From Paenibacillus ehimensis NBRC 15659 (GTDB lineage: Bacteria; Bacillota; Bacilli; Paenibacillales; NBRC-103111), in the NCBI RefSeq assembly GCF_004000785.1, contig NZ_BILX01000036.1, positions 1 to 63,770 of the forward strand: DNA of 63,770 bases, written 5' to 3'. How positions within the stretch are numbered: the first letter of the stretch is position 1; each line of letters starts with the position of its first letter. Positions 52,939 through 63,371 of this stretch are shown here, in pieces. Under the pieces are notes generated by a model. That model saw nothing but the letters and a program-made list of their open reading frames with translations, searched no databases and was not told the DNA's origin. A program made the position numbers and the translations under genes.

Positions 52939-53006
52939 ACAACGAAAGCGATAGAACATGCAACTGCATAATTTACGAAATAGAGTTCAGCAGAGGGGGA
53001 GTGGCA

Positions 53007-54008
53007 ATGTCCAGATTGGACGAGGTAGCCAAACGGGCGGGCGTATCCAAATCGACCGTATCCCGGGTCATTAACAACAGCGGCACCGTATCGCCCGCGG
53101 CCCGGCAGAAGGTGCAGGAGGCGATGCGCGAGCTGCATTTTCATGCGGAGGAGCTGAAGCGCTCGCCGGACGGCAGCGCGATGATCGGCTTGATTCTGCC
53201 GTTCGGCAAGCACATTGCGAGCCATTCGTTCGGCATCGATATTATGGCCGGGGCCGAGGAGAAGGCGTTCGAGCAGGACTATATGATTCTGATCGGCAAT
53301 TCCTACGGGGGCCGGGAGGTCGCGCTGACGACGAAGATGATCAACCGCGGCGTGGAAGGAATCATCGTGCTCAGCGGCGATCAAAAGAACCGTGAGCATG
53401 CGGAGCTGCTGGCGGCAAGCGGCATTCCGATGGTGCTCGTCGACCAGAAGCTGGAAGGCGTGGAGGCGCATTTGGTACGAGGAGACAACTTCATGGGCTC
53501 CGTCGCGCTGATGAACCATCTGCTCTCGCTCGGCCATCGGCGCATCGCTCTGCTTTCACCGAACCGGCATTATACGCACCGGGAGCGGGTGAAGGGCTAC
53601 CGCTTCGCGCTGACGGAGCAGGAGCTCCAGCTGCCGCCAAGCTATGAGGTGCTGGTGGAGAGCGGCGTTGCGGTGGAGACGGAGCTGCGCGCTCTGCTGC
53701 GGAGCGAGGACCGGCCGACGGCGGTCTATGCGGCCGATCCCGGGCAACTGGGGGTGCTTATCGGGGTTGCGAACGAGCTTCGGCTGCGCATTCCCGAGGA
53801 GCTCAGCGTTGTCACGTTCGACGACACGTATGCGGCGCTGCCGGAAGGGTATGCCGGCTTTTTTACGTCGGTCAATCAGTCCGGCAAGCTGATGGGGAGC
53901 ATGGCCGTGGAGCTGTTGTTCCGGCAGTGGCGCGACCCGGAGCTGGGCGCGCAGGAAATCGTGCTGCCGGGCAAGCTGAACGTCCGCCGGTCGACCCGAC
54001 AGTTGTAG
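53007..54008 (+). CDS. LacI-family transcriptional regulator
   Basis: A 333-residue repressor. Residues 1-50 are the helix-turn-helix and hinge (LDEVAKRAGVSKSTVSRVIN), and the rest is a periplasmic-binding-like ligand domain with VLVDQKLEGV, GHRRIALLSPNRHYTHRERV and LSVVTFDDTYAA. GGGGGAG lies 6-7 nt before ATG 53007; GTG 53001 overlaps the site. It probably controls the divergent fucosidase gene and the importer downstream through the repeats at 52898. The inducer may be fucose or a fucosyl sugar. Confidence 0.92.
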   Translation: MSRLDEVAKRAGVSKSTVSRVINNSGTVSPAARQKVQEAMRELHFHAEELKRSPDGSAMIGLILPFGKHIASHSFGIDIMAGAEEKAFEQDYMILIGNSYGGREVALTTKMINRGVEGIIVLSGDQKNREHAELLAASGIPMVLVDQKLEGVEAHLVRGDNFMGSVALMNHLLSLGHRRIALLSPNRHYTHRERVKGYRFALTEQELQLPPSYEVLVESGVAVETELRALLRSEDRPTAVYAADPGQLGVLIGVANELRLRIPEELSVVTFDDTYAALPEGYAGFFTSVNQSGKLMGSMAVELLFRQWRDPELGAQEIVLPGKLNVRRSTRQL

Positions 54009-54066
54009 CCGGACGGTACGGTGTTTCCGGATACCGCAGTTCATCACCGGGAAGGAGCTGTGACGC

Positions 54067-56289
54067 TTGCGCAGAAACTGGTTTCAACGGCTGCTGCTGT
54101 CGTATTTGCCCGTCTTTTTGTCGGTGGCCGCCGCCTTGATTCTTCTCTCCGTCTTTTCCGCGGGCGAGCTGGCCAAGAAGGAAGCCGTCCGCGCCAATCA
54201 GGTGTTTGCCCGGCATGTACTGCAGCTTGTCGACCAGACGATGCGGGCGGTCGACCGGCAGCTGATCAAGGAGATTCAGACGAACGAGAAGCTGGCGGGC
54301 TTCTACAACGGCCGGGACTCGGAGCGAACGGCGCTGGACCTGTACGAAACGTCCGGCAAGCTTCGGGAAATCATCGTCAATACGCCGTTTATCGATTCGA
54401 TTTATTTGGTGCGTGCCTCCGACCGGACGGTGCTCAGCCCGAATCTGATGGCGGGCATCGAGCAGTTCGGGGACCGGGAATTCATCCGTGAAGCGCTGAA
54501 CGGGACCGGCGGAAGCCGCTGGACGGACGCCCGGTCGTACAGGGAATTCGACGATCAGGGACAGCCGGTCACCGTCGTGTCGCAGGTACGCAAAGTGCCG
54601 CTGCTTGGCGGGGAGAAGGGAATCGTCGTCGTCAATGTCCGCACGTCCGCTATTGCAAGCGCTATCAAGGAAATGACCGAGTCCGATGTCAGCTTCGTCC
54701 GCTTGCTGGACGGAGGCCGCCGGACGCTGGCGTCATCCCGGGAAGACGGGGCGGCGGTGCTGGCCTCGGTCACGTCGGAGTATACGGGGTGGACCGTCGA
54801 AAGCGGTCTGCAGAGGAACCGTTCGGCGTTTGCCGGGTTTTCGTATACGTCGCTGTGGTCTCTGCTTCATGTGGGGCTGGTCGCGGCCGGGGCCGTCTGG
54901 ATCGTGCTCGTCACCCGCCGCAATTACCGGCCGATCCGCTCCATTCTGGATCGGATCGACGCTTACGCTTCGCAGCGGAACAGTGCTTTTGCAGGCAGTC
55001 GGGGCCTCCCGGATCAGGATGAGTTCCGGTTCATCGAGACGGCGCTCGACGATCTGGTGGAGCGGACGATCAGCTACCGGAAGCTGCATGAGGAAGACCT
55101 TATTTTTCGCAAGCGCAACTTTTTTCTGGAGCTGCTGGAGGGCGGCAGCCCGGTGACGGATGAACGGTTTCAAGCGGAAATGCGCCGCTTCGGCATGCCG
55201 GAGCGGACCGCGGCATTGGCGATGGCCGTGGTCGAAATCGATAAATATGCCGAGCTGTGCAGCCGGTACAGCCGGCGCGATCAATATTTGCTTAAATTCG
55301 CGCTGAGCAGCGTCATCGCCGAAATTGCGCAGCAGTCCGGCCTTCCGGCTTGGATGGAATGGACCTCGAACCGGGAGCTGAGCGTGCTGCTGCATCTGCC
55401 GCCGGAGGCGGAGGATACAGGGGCGGCGGCGAGCATGTTCGAGAACGTGAAGCAGTGGACGAACCAGCATTTGTCGTTTACGGTCACGGTGGGGCTCGGC
55501 ACGCTGGCGCTGCGGCTGGACGAGCTTCCGGGCTCGCATGCCGAAGCGTTGGAGGCGCTCAAATACAAATCGGCGCTCGGAACCGACCGGATTATTGATG
55601 CGTCAAGCATCCAGGCGAAGACGCAGGGCGAGGTGTACAAGCATTTGCAGCTTATGCGATCGATCGCGCAGCGGTTCCGCGCCGGGGAAGCCGGATGGGA
55701 AGCGGAGATGAACCGGCTGTTTGCCGAGCTGAAGGAAGGGTTGTTTTCCGCGGACGACGTGTCGGCCGTTCTGCACTCGCTGATCTATCATCTGCAGCGC
55801 GAAATGACGGAGCTTCCGCCGGAATTCGGCCGGCTGTGGAACGACGAGACGCTGCCGGAGCTGCACCGGGCGATCGGGCAGTCGGATACGCTGGACGAGT
55901 GGCGGGAAAGGTTCGCCGTCATTCTCACCGCAAGCGCCCGGCGGATGGAGGCGCTGAGAACGGCGCGCACGAACCATACGCTCATGCTGCGGATGAAGGA
56001 CTGCATTCACGAGCAGTATGCGAACCCGAATTTGTCCCTGACTTTTTTGGGCGGCGAGTTGAATGTCAGTCCGAAGTATTTGAGCCAAATGTTCAAGGAA
56101 GCCTTCGGCGTAAATTTTCTCGATTACGTATCGGAGCTGCGGATCAAGGAGGCGAAGCGGCTGCTGACGGAAACGGAGGAGACGGTGCAGGACATCGGGG
56201 CCCGGGTCGGGTATCCGAGCGTCCGGTCGTTTTTGCGCGTGTTCAAGAAAGCAACCGGGGTGACGCCCGGGGAATTCCGCAAAAAATAG
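54067..56289 (+). CDS. Membrane-anchored AraC-family regulator
   Basis: A 740-residue one-component regulator. It has a membrane helix at about 10-32, an extracellular Cache-like sensor (33-265) with IVNTPFIDSIYLVRASDRTV, and a second helix (about 270-290, LLHVGLVAAGAVWIVLVT). A cytoplasmic region is followed by a C-terminal AraC double helix-turn-helix (LGGELNVSPKYLSQMFKEAF and DIGARVGYPSVRSFLRVFKK). Such proteins sense outside and bind DNA directly. TTG 54067 has AAGGAG 8 nt upstream. It lies between lacI and the CUT1 importer genes and likely activates the latter. Confidence 0.88.
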   Translation: MRRNWFQRLLLSYLPVFLSVAAALILLSVFSAGELAKKEAVRANQVFARHVLQLVDQTMRAVDRQLIKEIQTNEKLAGFYNGRDSERTALDLYETSGKLREIIVNTPFIDSIYLVRASDRTVLSPNLMAGIEQFGDREFIREALNGTGGSRWTDARSYREFDDQGQPVTVVSQVRKVPLLGGEKGIVVVNVRTSAIASAIKEMTESDVSFVRLLDGGRRTLASSREDGAAVLASVTSEYTGWTVESGLQRNRSAFAGFSYTSLWSLLHVGLVAAGAVWIVLVTRRNYRPIRSILDRIDAYASQRNSAFAGSRGLPDQDEFRFIETALDDLVERTISYRKLHEEDLIFRKRNFFLELLEGGSPVTDERFQAEMRRFGMPERTAALAMAVVEIDKYAELCSRYSRRDQYLLKFALSSVIAEIAQQSGLPAWMEWTSNRELSVLLHLPPEAEDTGAAASMFENVKQWTNQHLSFTVTVGLGTLALRLDELPGSHAEALEALKYKSALGTDRIIDASSIQAKTQGEVYKHLQLMRSIAQRFRAGEAGWEAEMNRLFAELKEGLFSADDVSAVLHSLIYHLQREMTELPPEFGRLWNDETLPELHRAIGQSDTLDEWRERFAVILTASARRMEALRTARTNHTLMLRMKDCIHEQYANPNLSLTFLGGELNVSPKYLSQMFKEAFGVNFLDYVSELRIKEAKRLLTETEETVQDIGARVGYPSVRSFLRVFKKATGVTPGEFRKK

Positions 56290-56467
56290 CGGCCGGCAGC
56301 GCCAAAACTGAAAAATGACCGGCGCACGGAAAAATGTCCTCCTCCCCGAAGCATCGGCATTTTCGCCCGTTCGGCGGAAAAACGCGACCTCGAAGAATAC
56401 TGTCCATTGTGCCGCAGCGCCCGGCCGGGGTACATTCGTTTCACTACACGAAAGCCGAGGTGAATCG

Positions 56468-57427
56468 ATGGAACAATCCATGCATCCCGCGCCGATCTCG
56501 CTGGAGCGCAGCAAACAGGTCGCACGGCTGCGGCGCAGCCGAACGTTCAGACGCAATGTCCCGCTTCTTCTTATGTTTCTCCCGGTCATCGCGTTCTACG
56601 TCGTGTTCAAGTACATTCCGATGGCCGGAGTTGTTATCGCTTTCAAAAGCTACAACTTCGCCGACGGCATCTGGGGGAGCCCGTGGGTCGGCCTGAAAAA
56701 CTTCCAGCTGCTGTTCAACAATCCGAAGTCGCTGCTCATTATCCGCAATACGTTGATGCTCAGCCTGCTGCATATTGTTGCCGGGTTTCCGTTCCCGATC
56801 CTGCTGGCGATTATGCTGAACGAAGTGAAGAAGGCATGGTTCAAAAAGTCCGTGCAGACGCTCGTGTTTTTGCCGCACTTCTTATCGTGGGTCATCGTGG
56901 GCGGCATCGTCGTGACGTTTTTTTCCCAGCAGTCGGGCGTGATCAATCATTGGATCGCCCAGTGGTTCGGGCAGCCGTTTCCTTTCTTGTACAACGAGAC
57001 GTCATGGGTGGCGATCTTCATCGGCTCGGGCATTTGGAAGGAAGCGGGCTTCAGCGCGATCATTTATTTGGCGGCGCTGTCGACGATCGACCCGAGCCTG
57101 TACGAAGCGGCCAGCATCGACGGCGCAAGCAAATGGCGGCGCATCTGGCATGTGACGCTGCCCGGCATCTCGCCGACCGTGGTGCTGATGCTGATCTTGG
57201 CGATGGGCAAGGTGATGGAGGTCGGGTTCGACCCCGTGTACACGCTGCAAAACTCCGTCGTCGCCGACGTATCCGAAGTCATCAGCACGTATATTTACAC
57301 GCTCGGCATCCAGAAGGGGGAGTTCAGCCTGACGAGCGCGATGGGCTTGTTCGAATCGGCGGTCGGGCTGGTGCTGGTGGTCACTTCGAATGCGATTGCC
57401 CGGCGGTTTAACCGGGGACTATGGTAA
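56468..57427 (+). CDS. CUT1 sugar ABC importer permease (LplB type)
   Basis: A 319-residue, six-helix permease. Marks are FKYIPMAGVVIAFKSYNFAD and the EAA loop TIDPSLYEAASIDGASKWRR followed by IWHVTLPGISP. ATG 56468 has GAGGTG 8 nt upstream; a longer frame from 56315 reads through non-coding sequence. The next permease starts 38 nt downstream. The trio of genes is the importer of the fucosidase locus by position. Confidence 0.92.
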   Translation: MEQSMHPAPISLERSKQVARLRRSRTFRRNVPLLLMFLPVIAFYVVFKYIPMAGVVIAFKSYNFADGIWGSPWVGLKNFQLLFNNPKSLLIIRNTLMLSLLHIVAGFPFPILLAIMLNEVKKAWFKKSVQTLVFLPHFLSWVIVGGIVVTFFSQQSGVINHWIAQWFGQPFPFLYNETSWVAIFIGSGIWKEAGFSAIIYLAALSTIDPSLYEAASIDGASKWRRIWHVTLPGISPTVVLMLILAMGKVMEVGFDPVYTLQNSVVADVSEVISTYIYTLGIQKGEFSLTSAMGLFESAVGLVLVVTSNAIARRFNRGLW

Positions 57428-57464
57428 CGGCAACTGTATTTTAGATGGAGGAGGCTGTAAGGCT

Positions 57465-58334
57465 ATGAAACCTACGACCGGAGAAAAATGGTTCCTGGCC
57501 GTCAACGCGCTGCTGCTGTTGATTGCCGGACTGAGCTGTCTGCTGCCGCTGCTGCATATCGTATCGGTTTCGTTCAGCGAACCGCATGCCGTTATGTCCG
57601 GCGCCGTGGCCTTGTGGCCGCAAGGCTGGACGCTGGAATCGTACGGCCTGCTGCTTCGCGGCTCGAAAATCGTGAGCGCTTTCACAAACAGCGTCGAGCT
57701 GACCGTCGTCGGCGTTGCGCTGAGTATGATCTTCACGACGATGGCCGCTTATCCGCTGTCCCGGCGCTATTTTTACATGCGGCGTTTTTGGACGCTGGCG
57801 ATCGTGTTTACGATGCTGTTCAGCGGGGGCTTGATTCCGGGCTACCTGCTGCTGAAGCAGCTCGGCCTGATCAATACATACGGCGCAATCTGGCTGCCGG
57901 GTCTCGTCAGCACGTTCAACATGCTGATCATGCGGACGTATTTCGAAGGCATCCCTGACGAGCTGGACGATGCGGCCCGGATGGACGGCTGCGGGGAATG
58001 GCGCTATTTGCTGCGGATCGTGCTGCCGCTGTCCGTGCCGGTGATTGCGACGCTGTCGATTTTTTACGCAGTCGGGTATTGGAACTCGTTCTTCCAGGTG
58101 CTGATGTATATTAACCAGACGAGCAAGTTCAACCTGACGGTGCTGGTGCAGCAGATGATCCAAAGCCAGTCGCTGATGCAGGAGATGAACGCCAGCGACA
58201 TGCAGGCTTTCATTACCCCGGAGGGGATCAAGACGGCGGGCATCATCGTCATGGTGCTGCCTTTGCTGCTGGTGTATCCGTTTATGCAAAAGTATTTTAT
58301 CAAGGGCGTCATGATCGGTGCGGTGAAAGGCTAG
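57465..58334 (+). CDS. CUT1 sugar ABC importer permease (YtcP/MalG type)
   Basis: A 289-residue, six-helix permease. The EAA loop is GIPDELDDAARMDGCGEWRY followed by LLRIVLPLSVPV, and the C-terminus ends FMQKYFIKGVMIGAVKG. GGAGGAGG lies upstream of ATG 57465. It pairs with the product of 56468. No ATPase gene is present in the locus. Confidence 0.93.
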   Translation: MKPTTGEKWFLAVNALLLLIAGLSCLLPLLHIVSVSFSEPHAVMSGAVALWPQGWTLESYGLLLRGSKIVSAFTNSVELTVVGVALSMIFTTMAAYPLSRRYFYMRRFWTLAIVFTMLFSGGLIPGYLLLKQLGLINTYGAIWLPGLVSTFNMLIMRTYFEGIPDELDDAARMDGCGEWRYLLRIVLPLSVPVIATLSIFYAVGYWNSFFQVLMYINQTSKFNLTVLVQQMIQSQSLMQEMNASDMQAFITPEGIKTAGIIVMVLPLLLVYPFMQKYFIKGVMIGAVKG

Positions 58335-58373
58335 CGGTGCAGAGGGGAACATAAGAAAAGGGGGCTGGCAAAA

Positions 58374-59990
58374 ATGAGTACACGCAGAGGAAAGAAGCGG
58401 TGGAGCGCCGGAGCGGCGTTCGGATTGGCGGCAACGGTCGTCATGGCGGGCTGCGCCTCGCCGGGAGCCGGAGGCAGCGGAGGGGCCGGGAACGGGAAGA
58501 AGCCGGAGCTGTCCGCGACGATTTACGACCGGGGGGCCGTTCCCCAGAACGAAGGCACGATTGAGAAAAACCGCTGGACCGATTGGATCAACGCGAACGG
58601 CCCGGCCAACGTCACGTTCGTCGCCATTCCGCGCAACGAAGCGACGCAGAAGCTGACAACGCTGTTCGTGTCGGGCAGCGCGCCGGACCTGGTGTTCGAA
58701 TTTTCCTCCGTGCTGCGGAGCCAGCTGTACGCGCAGAAGCAGCTGATGCCCGTGGACGACATGATCGAGAAGTACAGCACGACGTACAAGGCGCTGCTTG
58801 AAAAGTATCCGGTGCTCAAGACGGTGGCGAAGATGCCCGACGGCAAAATGTATGCGTTCGGCAAAGTCAACGGCCTTCAGACGAACCACGCGCTCTATAT
58901 GCGCGCGGACTGGTTGAAGAAGCTGAACCTGCCGGTGCCGAAGACGACCGACGAGCTGTTCGAGGTGCTCAAGGCGTTCAAGGAGAAAGACCCGGATGGC
59001 AACGGGAAAGCCGACACGTACGGCACGTCGCTTGCCTATATTACGAATCAGGTGCTGAATGCGATGTTCCAGAACTCGAAATGGGTCGTGGAGGACGGCA
59101 AGCTCATCCATGACTGGGAGCGGGCCAAGGCGGCGACGGCGTTCAAGAAGCGGCTCTATGACGAAGGCATCGTCGATAAGGATTATTTGACGGATAAAGC
59201 CGGACAGAAGGCGCAGCAGGACTGGGTGAACGGGAAGCTCGGCATGTGGGGCGGACAGACGGGCGGTCCCGGCTGGCTGCAGGTATACGAGTCGCTGAAG
59301 AAAAACAATCCTTCCGCCGAGGTAATCGTCATTCCGCTGCCGAAGGGGCCGTACGGCCAGTTCAGCCCGATCATCAACAACCCGGTGCAGCTTACCGCAA
59401 TGGTGAACGCGCAGGCCAAAAACCCGGAGGCGATCATGAAATACGTGGACTTCATCTCCTCCGAGCAAGCCGGGAAGACGCTGGGCTACGGCATCGAAGG
59501 CACGCACTATACGACGGGCAAGAACGGCTGTCCCGCTTTTGTCGACAAGGACAAGGCGAAGGAAGTGACTTATGCGAGCGACTACCGGATGCTGTACTCC
59601 CCGGTGCTGGAAGGGAAGTGCGGCAAATACGCGGAAACGCTGAATCTGGACAACAAGACCGAGAAGGAATATTACGACCTGTTAAAAATGGCCGATGAGG
59701 CATACTTGACGCCGGAGCGTCCGATCGCCGACATCACGAACCCGGAGCATATGCCGACGCTGCCGCAGGACCTGCAGCTCATCTCGACGAACACGGACAA
59801 GATCATCAACGATCTGTGGATCAAGGCCATTGTCAGCGGCCCTTCGTATACGCCGGAGCAAGCGATGGCGGAAGCGAAGAGCACGTGGGAGCAGGCCGGA
59901 GGCAAGCAGGTTGACGACTGGTATGCCAAGTGGTATGCGGAGAACAAAGACACGGCGCTGCTGAAGGATAAGCTGTACGAGTTTAAGTAA
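58374..59990 (+). CDS. CUT1 sugar ABC importer, substrate-binding lipoprotein
   Basis: A 538-residue lipoprotein, lipobox MAGC (Cys27). The binder body shows TKLTTLFVSGSAPDLVFEFS-like sequence (KLTTLFVSGSAPDLVFEF), AFKEKDPDGNGKADTYGTSL and YMRADWLKKLNLPVPKTTDE. It is the long type used for oligosaccharides. GGGGG lies 8-12 nt before ATG 58374. It ends the fucosidase-importer locus before a terminator. A fucosylated oligosaccharide is the likely ligand, from context only. Confidence 0.9.
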   Translation: MSTRRGKKRWSAGAAFGLAATVVMAGCASPGAGGSGGAGNGKKPELSATIYDRGAVPQNEGTIEKNRWTDWINANGPANVTFVAIPRNEATQKLTTLFVSGSAPDLVFEFSSVLRSQLYAQKQLMPVDDMIEKYSTTYKALLEKYPVLKTVAKMPDGKMYAFGKVNGLQTNHALYMRADWLKKLNLPVPKTTDELFEVLKAFKEKDPDGNGKADTYGTSLAYITNQVLNAMFQNSKWVVEDGKLIHDWERAKAATAFKKRLYDEGIVDKDYLTDKAGQKAQQDWVNGKLGMWGGQTGGPGWLQVYESLKKNNPSAEVIVIPLPKGPYGQFSPIINNPVQLTAMVNAQAKNPEAIMKYVDFISSEQAGKTLGYGIEGTHYTTGKNGCPAFVDKDKAKEVTYASDYRMLYSPVLEGKCGKYAETLNLDNKTEKEYYDLLKMADEAYLTPERPIADITNPEHMPTLPQDLQLISTNTDKIINDLWIKAIVSGPSYTPEQAMAEAKSTWEQAGGKQVDDWYAKWYAENKDTALLKDKLYEFK

Positions 59991-60000
59991 TCTGCGCGAT

Positions 60001-60033
60001 GGGCCTTGGGAGGATGCTCCTGGGGTCTTTTTG
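60001..60033 (+). terminator. Terminator of the importer operon
   Basis: GGCCTTGGGAG pairs with CTCCTGGGGTC around GATG, using several G-U pairs, and is followed by TTTTTG. Confidence 0.65.
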
Positions 60034-60098
60034 TCTACCATTTTACAGGAAAATACAGTATGATAAGTGTAACCAAGCTATATAGGTGGTATGTTCTT

Positions 60099-60494
60099 AT
60101 GAAACCTAAAGCATTGATTACCGCCATGTGCGTATCCATTGCGACCGTAATTCTCATCTTGTTTATGTATGATTACCTGGGTCGGCGTGCCGCCGACGCG
60201 CTTAATTCGCAAGGGGAGGAAGCGGAAAGGCTCAATATCCGGCAGCAATTTTTGCAAGAGCTTTCATCGAAGGAGCAATTGTCTCAAGCGTCCGTTCAAC
60301 AAATCTCGGGACACTACGATGTCAAAGTAAAAGATTATTATGTAAAGGTGACTTACAAAGACGAGCCGGATGTCGTTTATGTTTACGATAAAAACGCCAA
60401 GGAAGTATTCGTCCTCACGCATATTTTAGCCGAAGGCGCAAGCAAACCGGACGAACCCTTTAAGCACAAGCATCGCTTTTCGCCGGTTCCTTAA
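60099..60494 (+). CDS. Small membrane-anchored DUF3139-like protein
   Basis: A 131-residue protein with an N-terminal helix (ALITAMCVSIATVILILFMY) and a soluble domain. The segment YDVKVKDYYVKVTYKDEPDV with YVYDKNAKEVF is like the DUF3139 family, whose function is unknown. AGGTGG lies 9 nt before ATG 60099; ATG 60060 in the same frame has no site. It stands alone. Probably extracellular, tethered to the membrane. Confidence 0.65.
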   Translation: MKPKALITAMCVSIATVILILFMYDYLGRRAADALNSQGEEAERLNIRQQFLQELSSKEQLSQASVQQISGHYDVKVKDYYVKVTYKDEPDVVYVYDKNAKEVFVLTHILAEGASKPDEPFKHKHRFSPVP

Positions 60495-60635
60495 CGGTAA
60501 ACCTATGCATATCGCGGGCTATCTGTAAAATTTAGAATTAATTAACATCAAATATGGCATGATGAAGGGGACTCCGGACAACAATCGGACAGCGCGACTC
60601 GGCGAAGGAGGAGGACGAGAGGAGGAACCTGAGCA

Positions 60636-60884
60636 ATGGTATTGATCAATTGTCACAAGTGCAATCGGGTTATGGTGGATGAGCTGGGGGACGGGACGCT
60701 GAGAATCCGCACCCGCATTTTGCTGGCCCGGCTGAACGGGACGGGCGTGCAGGCGGTGTGCCCGCAGTGCAAGAATTACTGGTCCAAATTGCAAATTAAG
60801 AAGCAGTTGGATAGCATAAGAAGCGGCGTCCCGGCATGTGCGCAGCATGCTCGCGGGGCGCCGCTTTTTTTAGAAAGAGACTAG
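60636..60884 (+). CDS. Small zinc-ribbon (Com-like) protein
   Basis: An 82-residue protein with two Cys pairs, CHKC near residue 6 and CPQC near residue 45, separated by about 36 residues (RVMVDELGDGTLRIRTRILL). This is a zinc-ribbon or Com-like layout, perhaps nucleic-acid binding. GAGGAGG lies about 10 nt before ATG 60636. The last 20 codons lie inside the terminator hairpin 60822-60871, and its stop overlaps the stop of the convergent osmC-like gene in the palindrome CTAG at 60881-60884. A third Cys pair is not present. Function unknown. Confidence 0.65.
   Translation: MVLINCHKCNRVMVDELGDGTLRIRTRILLARLNGTGVQAVCPQCKNYWSKLQIKKQLDSIRSGVPACAQHARGAPLFLERD
60822..60871 (+). terminator. Terminator embedded in the zinc-ribbon coding end
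   Basis: AGCGGCG (60822-60828) pairs with CGCCGCT (60859-60865), with inner GCATG/CATGC (60834-60850), followed by seven T from 60866. Confidence 0.8.
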
Positions 60885-61426
60885 CTTTGCGCCTTCTCCG
60901 GAACCGTATGGATGACGACGCCTTCGACCTCCTGGGGATTTTTCAGCAGGTGAAAAATCGGACATACCCGTTCCACCGCCTCATGAAGCTCGGCGATCGT
61001 CTGCTCCGATTCCGACGAGACAATGTGCAGCTTATACCGGATGTTATGCGGGTAAATCGGGATATGCTCGAAGCCGGGCTGCCCGGCCAAGACATGCTGC
61101 TCCCCGGTCACTTCCACCTCTAACGACTCCAAGGATACGCCCCGTTCGGCGGCTTGAATCAAGGTGATGTGCGTCAAGCAACTGCCGAGCACGCCGAGCT
61201 GAAGCTCCGGCGAAGACGGTCCGAGATTGTACCCGGCAAAGTCCGGCGGACTGTCGCTAATGATCTGAAAATCGCGGATGCGGATTTCGCGCACCCCGCT
61301 TCGCCCGGCGGCTCGCACATTCGCTTTGATCGCCTGCCTGGCGGTTTCCGGCTGTTTCAAAGCCTGCTCGTTGCGCTGCAGGCTCGCTTCCCGTTTTTGA
61401 ACGAGATATTCGTTCAAGGTGGACAT
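60881..61426 (-). CDS. OsmC-family peroxide-resistance protein
   Basis: A 181-residue OsmC/Ohr-type protein. The two redox Cys are in VLGSCLTHITLIQAAE and ERVCPIFHLLKN, as in thiol-dependent peroxidases that remove organic hydroperoxides. FAGYNLGPSSPELQLGVLGS is the family fold mark. GGGAGTGATGAACG precedes ATG 61426. It is transcribed away from the metY-like gene, with a hairpin in its leader at 61464-61527. Convergent with the zinc-ribbon gene. Confidence 0.88.
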   Translation of the reverse strand: MSTLNEYLVQKREASLQRNEQALKQPETARQAIKANVRAAGRSGVREIRIRDFQIISDSPPDFAGYNLGPSSPELQLGVLGSCLTHITLIQAAERGVSLESLEVEVTGEQHVLAGQPGFEHIPIYPHNIRYKLHIVSSESEQTIAELHEAVERVCPIFHLLKNPQEVEGVVIHTVPEKAQS

Positions 61427-61463
61427 CGTTCATCACTCCCATACGATTGAATTTGATTCCCAA

Positions 61464-61527
61464 ATAAAAAGACTCCATCATTATTCGGCCAAGTCACGTT
61501 TCCGGGTACGGTCGAATACATGGAGCC
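61464..61527 (-). terminator. Terminator-like hairpin in the osmC leader
   Basis: On the minus strand GGCTCCAT pairs with ATGGAGTC (one G-U), with an inner ATTCGACC/GGCCGAAT stem, followed by TTTTT. No minus-strand gene lies upstream, so it may be an attenuator 38 bp before the osmC start or the end of a small RNA. Confidence 0.5.
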
Positions 61528-61656
61528 TCCAAGGGCATGGTGGGCTGGTTGGAATGATTTGTTGTTACAAAATCAAGGTGATTTACTAAAATGTAGCATC
61601 AAATGGCGGAGGAAGCAACTCGAAAAATTTTAAAGGGTCCAACCGAAATTTTTAAG

Positions 61657-61686
61657 TTGACGCTGGCAAGAGCTGCCTGTTAAAAT
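61657..61686 (+). promoter_or_regulatory. Sigma-A promoter of the sulfhydrylase gene
   Basis: TTGACG (61657-61662), an 18-bp spacer and TAAAAT (61681-61686). Transcription would begin near 61693 and leave a leader of about 160 nt. Confidence 0.6.
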
Positions 61687-61745
61687 AGCACCAACACCAA
61701 AAGCATATTAAACCTATCGGAATTTGTCTACCGGACTGCCGGAGG

Positions 61746-63163
<1,418 letters not shown>

Positions 63164-63175
63164 CGGTAAGAGATG

Positions 63176-63218
63176 AAAATCCGCAATGCGAGGTATTTGC
63201 TCGTGTTGCGGATTTTTT
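63176..63218 (+). terminator. Terminator of metY
   Basis: AAAATCCGCAA (63176-63186) pairs perfectly with TTGCGGATTTT (63206-63216), followed by TT. Short inner CGAG/CTCG pairs extend it. Confidence 0.85.
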
Positions 63219-63371
63219 ATGACAAAATTCGACAAAAACAGTCAATGCTTTCTAGGTAACATCCTATTATAATACGTACATATGGTCCAATAGTTACATC
63301 TTTCGACATACGACTTATACCGATGAAATATTTTTGTACATTTTACTTTACGGAAGGAGATCAACGGCGCG

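Noticed and set aside
57441..59507. A 688-codon minus-strand open frame opposite the permease and binder genes
   Set aside because: It is a GC-driven shadow, rich in Arg and His, with no motif.
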